From the NCBI GenBank assembly GCA_946478635.1, contig CAMLCX010000002.1, forward strand, positions 1 through 36,793: DNA of 36,793 nt, given 5' to 3'. The stretch is from an uncultured Pseudomonadota bacterium (GTDB lineage Bacteria > Desulfobacterota_B > Binatia > UBA9968). The notes beneath the pieces were generated by a model that worked only from the letters and a program-made list of their open reading frames with translations, did not search any database and was not told the origin of the DNA. The translations under genes were made by a program, and so were the position numbers. Positions 34,323 to 36,793 of the stretch are shown here, one piece after another (within the stretch, counting starts at the first letter, position 1; every line of letters begins with the position of its first letter).

Positions 34323-36128
34323 TCATTTGTCGCCGGCCGTCACGCGAAGGCCCAATTCACGGAGCTGGCGCGGTTCCACGTCCGACGGTGCATCCGTCAA
34401 CAAACATACGGCGCGCTGGCTCTTCGGAAATGCGATCACGTCGCGCAGCGACTTCGCGCCGCTCAAAAGCATCGCCAGCCGGTCGATGCCGAAAGCGATG
34501 CCGCCATGGGGCGGCGCGCCGAAGCTTAGGGCTTCGAGCAAGAATCCGAATTTGGCCGCCGCCTCCTCAGCGCCGATGCCCATGAGGCCAAGAATCCTTT
34601 TTTGCAGCTCCACTTGGTGAATACGAATACTGCCGCCGCCGACCTCGGTCCCGTTAAGCGCCAAATCATACGCCTTCGAGCGCGCCTTGGCCGGGTCGCT
34701 GTCGAGCAACGGCACGTCCTCATCGAGGGGCGAAGTAAACGGATGATGCAAGGCGACGTAACGCTTCTCATCCTTGTCGAACTCCATCAGCGGGAACTCG
34801 ACGACCCACACAAGAGCAAATTCATGCTCGGGAATGAGGCCGAGTTTTTCGCCCAGGTGAAGCCTCAGATTGCCGAGCGCGTCGTGAACGGTCTTCGCGC
34901 TATCGGCGGAAAACACGATGACATCGCCCACTTGCGCTTCGGCGATCTGATCGATCGCTTTCTGTTCGGTGTCGGAAAGAAATTTGGCGATGGGCGACTG
35001 CCAACCCTCCGCGGTAATCTTCGTCCAGGCAATGCCCTTGGCGCCGAACGTCGCCGCGAACGGCGTCATGTCGTCGAGATCCTTGCGCGACATCTCACCG
35101 CCTTTGGGAATACGAACACCTTTCACCACGCCGCCTTTTTGAATCGCGCCGGCAAATACTTTGAACTGGCTATTGCGCAGCGCCTCAGTGAAATCGCGTA
35201 TTTCCAAGCCGAAGCGCATGTCGGGCTTGTCCGAGCCAAACCGGTTCATCGCCTCGTTGTAAGTCAGTCGCATAAACGGGCGCGGCAGCTCGATACTTTT
35301 CAGCTCCTTGAAAAGCAAAGCGATCATCCCCTCAACAATCCCCATGACGTCTTCGGCCTGGACGAAAGACAGCTCCATGTCGAGCTGGGTAAACTCCGGC
35401 TGGCGGTCGGCGCGCAGGTCTTCATCGCGAAAGCATTTGACGATTTGAAAGTAACGATCGAGCCCGCCGACCATCAGAATCTGCTTAAAAAGCTGGGGCG
35501 ACTGCGGCAAGGCATAAAATTTACCGTGGTAGATTCGGCTCGGCACCAGATAGTCGCGTGCGCCCTCCGGCGTGCTTTTGGTCAACACCGGCGTTTCAAC
35601 GTCGACGAACCCCAAACCATCGAGATAATCGCGGATCAATTTCGTCATCCGGTAGCGCAGCATGAGAGGAGCGAGGCTGCGCGGCCGGCGCAGATCAAGA
35701 TAACGATACTTGAGTCGGGTATTTTCATTGGCGTCGGTCTCATCTTCGACGGGAAACGGCGGCACCGCCGACGCGTTCAGCAACCGCAGCTCCTTGCAGA
35801 CGAGCTCGACTTCGCCGGTACCGAGATCTGGATTGATCGTTTCCGGCGATCTCTTCGCCAAAGACCCGTGCACCGCGATGACGTCTTCGGAACGAATCTG
35901 CTTGGCCTTTTCATGCGAGATCGAGTCGACTTCCGGATTGAATACAATTTGGCAGATGCCGCTGCGGTCACGCAGATCGACAAAAATCACGCCGCCGTGG
36001 TCGCGCCGGCTGTGCACCCAGCCGGCCAGAGTCATCTCGCTTCCCACTAAAGCCGCGCGCGGCTCGCCGCAGTAAGAACTGCGCTTCCAATCGCCCAGCT
36101 GATCGCCATAAGTCCGGTCCGTCGCCAT
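34323..36128 (-). CDS. aspS: Aspartyl-tRNA synthetase, bacterial type
   Basis: Class II synthetase of 601 residues. The N-terminal OB fold is about 15-125 (AGWVHSRRDHGGVIFVDLRDR). The catalytic core has RYLDLRRP, LVPSRIYHGKFYALPQSPQLFKQ and FRDEDLRADRQPEFTQLD. The GAD insertion domain is about 290-420, and motif 3 is GIAFGIDRLAMLLSG. His44 in RRDHGG is the residue found in non-discriminating AspRS, so the enzyme may also make Asp-tRNA-Asn. The ATG overlaps the hisS stop by one base (TAATG), so the pair is translationally coupled. Confidence 0.97.
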   Translation of the reverse strand: MATDRTYGDQLGDWKRSSYCGEPRAALVGSEMTLAGWVHSRRDHGGVIFVDLRDRSGICQIVFNPEVDSISHEKAKQIRSEDVIAVHGSLAKRSPETINPDLGTGEVELVCKELRLLNASAVPPFPVEDETDANENTRLKYRYLDLRRPRSLAPLMLRYRMTKLIRDYLDGLGFVDVETPVLTKSTPEGARDYLVPSRIYHGKFYALPQSPQLFKQILMVGGLDRYFQIVKCFRDEDLRADRQPEFTQLDMELSFVQAEDVMGIVEGMIALLFKELKSIELPRPFMRLTYNEAMNRFGSDKPDMRFGLEIRDFTEALRNSQFKVFAGAIQKGGVVKGVRIPKGGEMSRKDLDDMTPFAATFGAKGIAWTKITAEGWQSPIAKFLSDTEQKAIDQIAEAQVGDVIVFSADSAKTVHDALGNLRLHLGEKLGLIPEHEFALVWVVEFPLMEFDKDEKRYVALHHPFTSPLDEDVPLLDSDPAKARSKAYDLALNGTEVGGGSIRIHQVELQKRILGLMGIGAEEAAAKFGFLLEALSFGAPPHGGIAFGIDRLAMLLSGAKSLRDVIAFPKSQRAVCLLTDAPSDVEPRQLRELGLRVTAGDK

Positions 36129-36793
36129 TAACTTGATTTCCTTGAGGTCAACACATCCTCCAACTGGTTCACTTTGATTTCTTCCTGGCGTTTTGTCGCC
36201 ATGTCGCGCAATACCGCGGTCCCTTTGTCAAGCTCGTCCTCGCCGACAATCAGAACTGAAGCTGCCTTGAGTTTATCCGCGCGGCGCATTTGACTCTTCA
36301 GACTGCGCGCTTCGCCTTCCATCTCTACCCCTAGATCCTTCTCACGCAACCGATGCGCCAGCGGAAAAGCCCAGTCGCGCGCCTTCTCACCAACCCAGGC
36401 AATGTAGATCGCCGGACCCCTGGGCGCCGCCTGTTTTTGCAATTTCAGCAACATGGTCAGGCGCTCGACGCCGAGCGCAAAACCGACTCCCGGGATCGGC
36501 GGGCCACCCAGCTCCTGCACCAGGCCGTCGTAGCGCCCGCCCGCCGCGACGGCGCTTTGGGAGCCGAGCATCGCCGTCGTCCATTCAAACGTCGTCCGGC
36601 AATAGTAGTCGAGGCCGCGAACCATCCGCGAGTTGACGGCGAAACCCACGTGGGTCGCGCTCAACAAGCGTTGCACGGTCGCGAAATGATCCCGGCAGGC
36701 TTGGCAGAGCGAATCGAGAATCGACGGCGCGTCTTTCGTCGCGCGAACACAGCCAGGCTCTTTGCAATCGAGCGCGCGCAAGGGGTTACGTTC
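36128..36793 (-). CDS. hisS: Histidyl-tRNA synthetase, C-terminal part (5' end outside window)
   Basis: The 221 visible residues begin ERNPLRALDCK, a HisRS segment, and run to the natural stop. GLDYYCRTTFEW is the HisA region and AAGGRYDGL carries the second His-specific motif. GVGFALGVERL is class II motif 3. The anticodon-binding domain follows (IYIAWVGEKARDWAFPLAHRLREKDLGVEM). About 200 N-terminal residues are missing because the window ends. It is the upstream partner of aspS. Confidence 0.96.
   Translation of the reverse strand, partial: ERNPLRALDCKEPGCVRATKDAPSILDSLCQACRDHFATVQRLLSATHVGFAVNSRMVRGLDYYCRTTFEWTTAMLGSQSAVAAGGRYDGLVQELGGPPIPGVGFALGVERLTMLLKLQKQAAPRGPAIYIAWVGEKARDWAFPLAHRLREKDLGVEMEGEARSLKSQMRRADKLKAASVLIVGEDELDKGTAVLRDMATKRQEEIKVNQLEDVLTSRKSS

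Noticed and set aside
34602..36050. Long plus-strand open frame (482 codons) opposite aspS
   Set aside because: It lies wholly antisense to a full-length, motif-complete AspRS and shows no recognisable domain; it is a by-product of codon bias in the real gene.
1..36793. CRISPR arrays, insertion sequences, tRNA genes or phage genes
   Set aside because: No direct-repeat array, transposase, cloverleaf or phage protein was seen on either strand.

Overview
The window is almost entirely coding and comes from a Gram-negative (diderm) bacterium with a lipid A outer membrane. No stretch longer than about 300 bases lacks a gene, and I saw no tRNA, rRNA, CRISPR array, insertion sequence or phage gene. 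Base composition looks mid-50s % GC by eye. The gene order lysS - lolC - lolD - bamA - skp - lpxD - fabZ - lpxA - lpxI - Gfo/Idh - lpxB - msbA - waaA - lpxK, with LpxI instead of LpxH, is the arrangement I associate with Deltaproteobacteria in the broad sense. A CofH gene (coenzyme F420 pathway) is uncommon in that group and points to one of its less-cultured relatives, such as Desulfobacterota- or Binatota-like lineages. This placement is inference.

Layout. (1) Positions 1-8135, minus strand: LPS core assembly, with two GT9 heptosyltransferases, a WaaG-like GT4, three separate WaaP/KdkA-type sugar kinases, a 55-residue Trm112-family protein, a VOC-fold protein and a nucleotide-sugar epimerase. 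(2) 8187-22630, minus: lipid A synthesis and export (lpxK, waaA, msbA, lpxB, Gfo/Idh oxidoreductase, lpxI, lpxA, fabZ, lpxD) and outer-membrane biogenesis (skp, bamA, lolD, lolC). (3) 22644-25596, minus: lysS, metF and a truncated haemoglobin. (4) 25687-30959, minus: a SUF iron-sulfur operon led by an Rrf2 regulator (rrf2, sufC, sufD, sufS, sufU, sufT and a second DUF59 gene), with no sufB. (5) 31054-33589, plus: def, cofH and a small membrane protein. (6) 33608-36793, minus: a predicted lipoprotein, aspS and the 3' part of hisS.

How it works together. Blocks 1 and 2 form a nearly continuous, often overlapping run that takes UDP-GlcNAc derivatives to Kdo2-lipid A, flips it, extends and phosphorylates the core, and also builds the machinery that inserts outer-membrane proteins and releases lipoproteins. 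The Suf block starts from a divergent promoter region that carries a strong sigma70-like promoter and an IscR-type palindrome. Every gene from 30959 down to position 1 points the same way.

Most of the window is recognisable core biology. The points most worth a second look are the SUF operon without sufB, the Rrf2 site and regulator, the Gfo/Idh gene inside the lpx cluster (possibly GnnA-like), the three interleaved core kinases, the VOC gene in the LPS operon, and the BamA C-terminus. I did not find a clearly undescribed multi-gene system.
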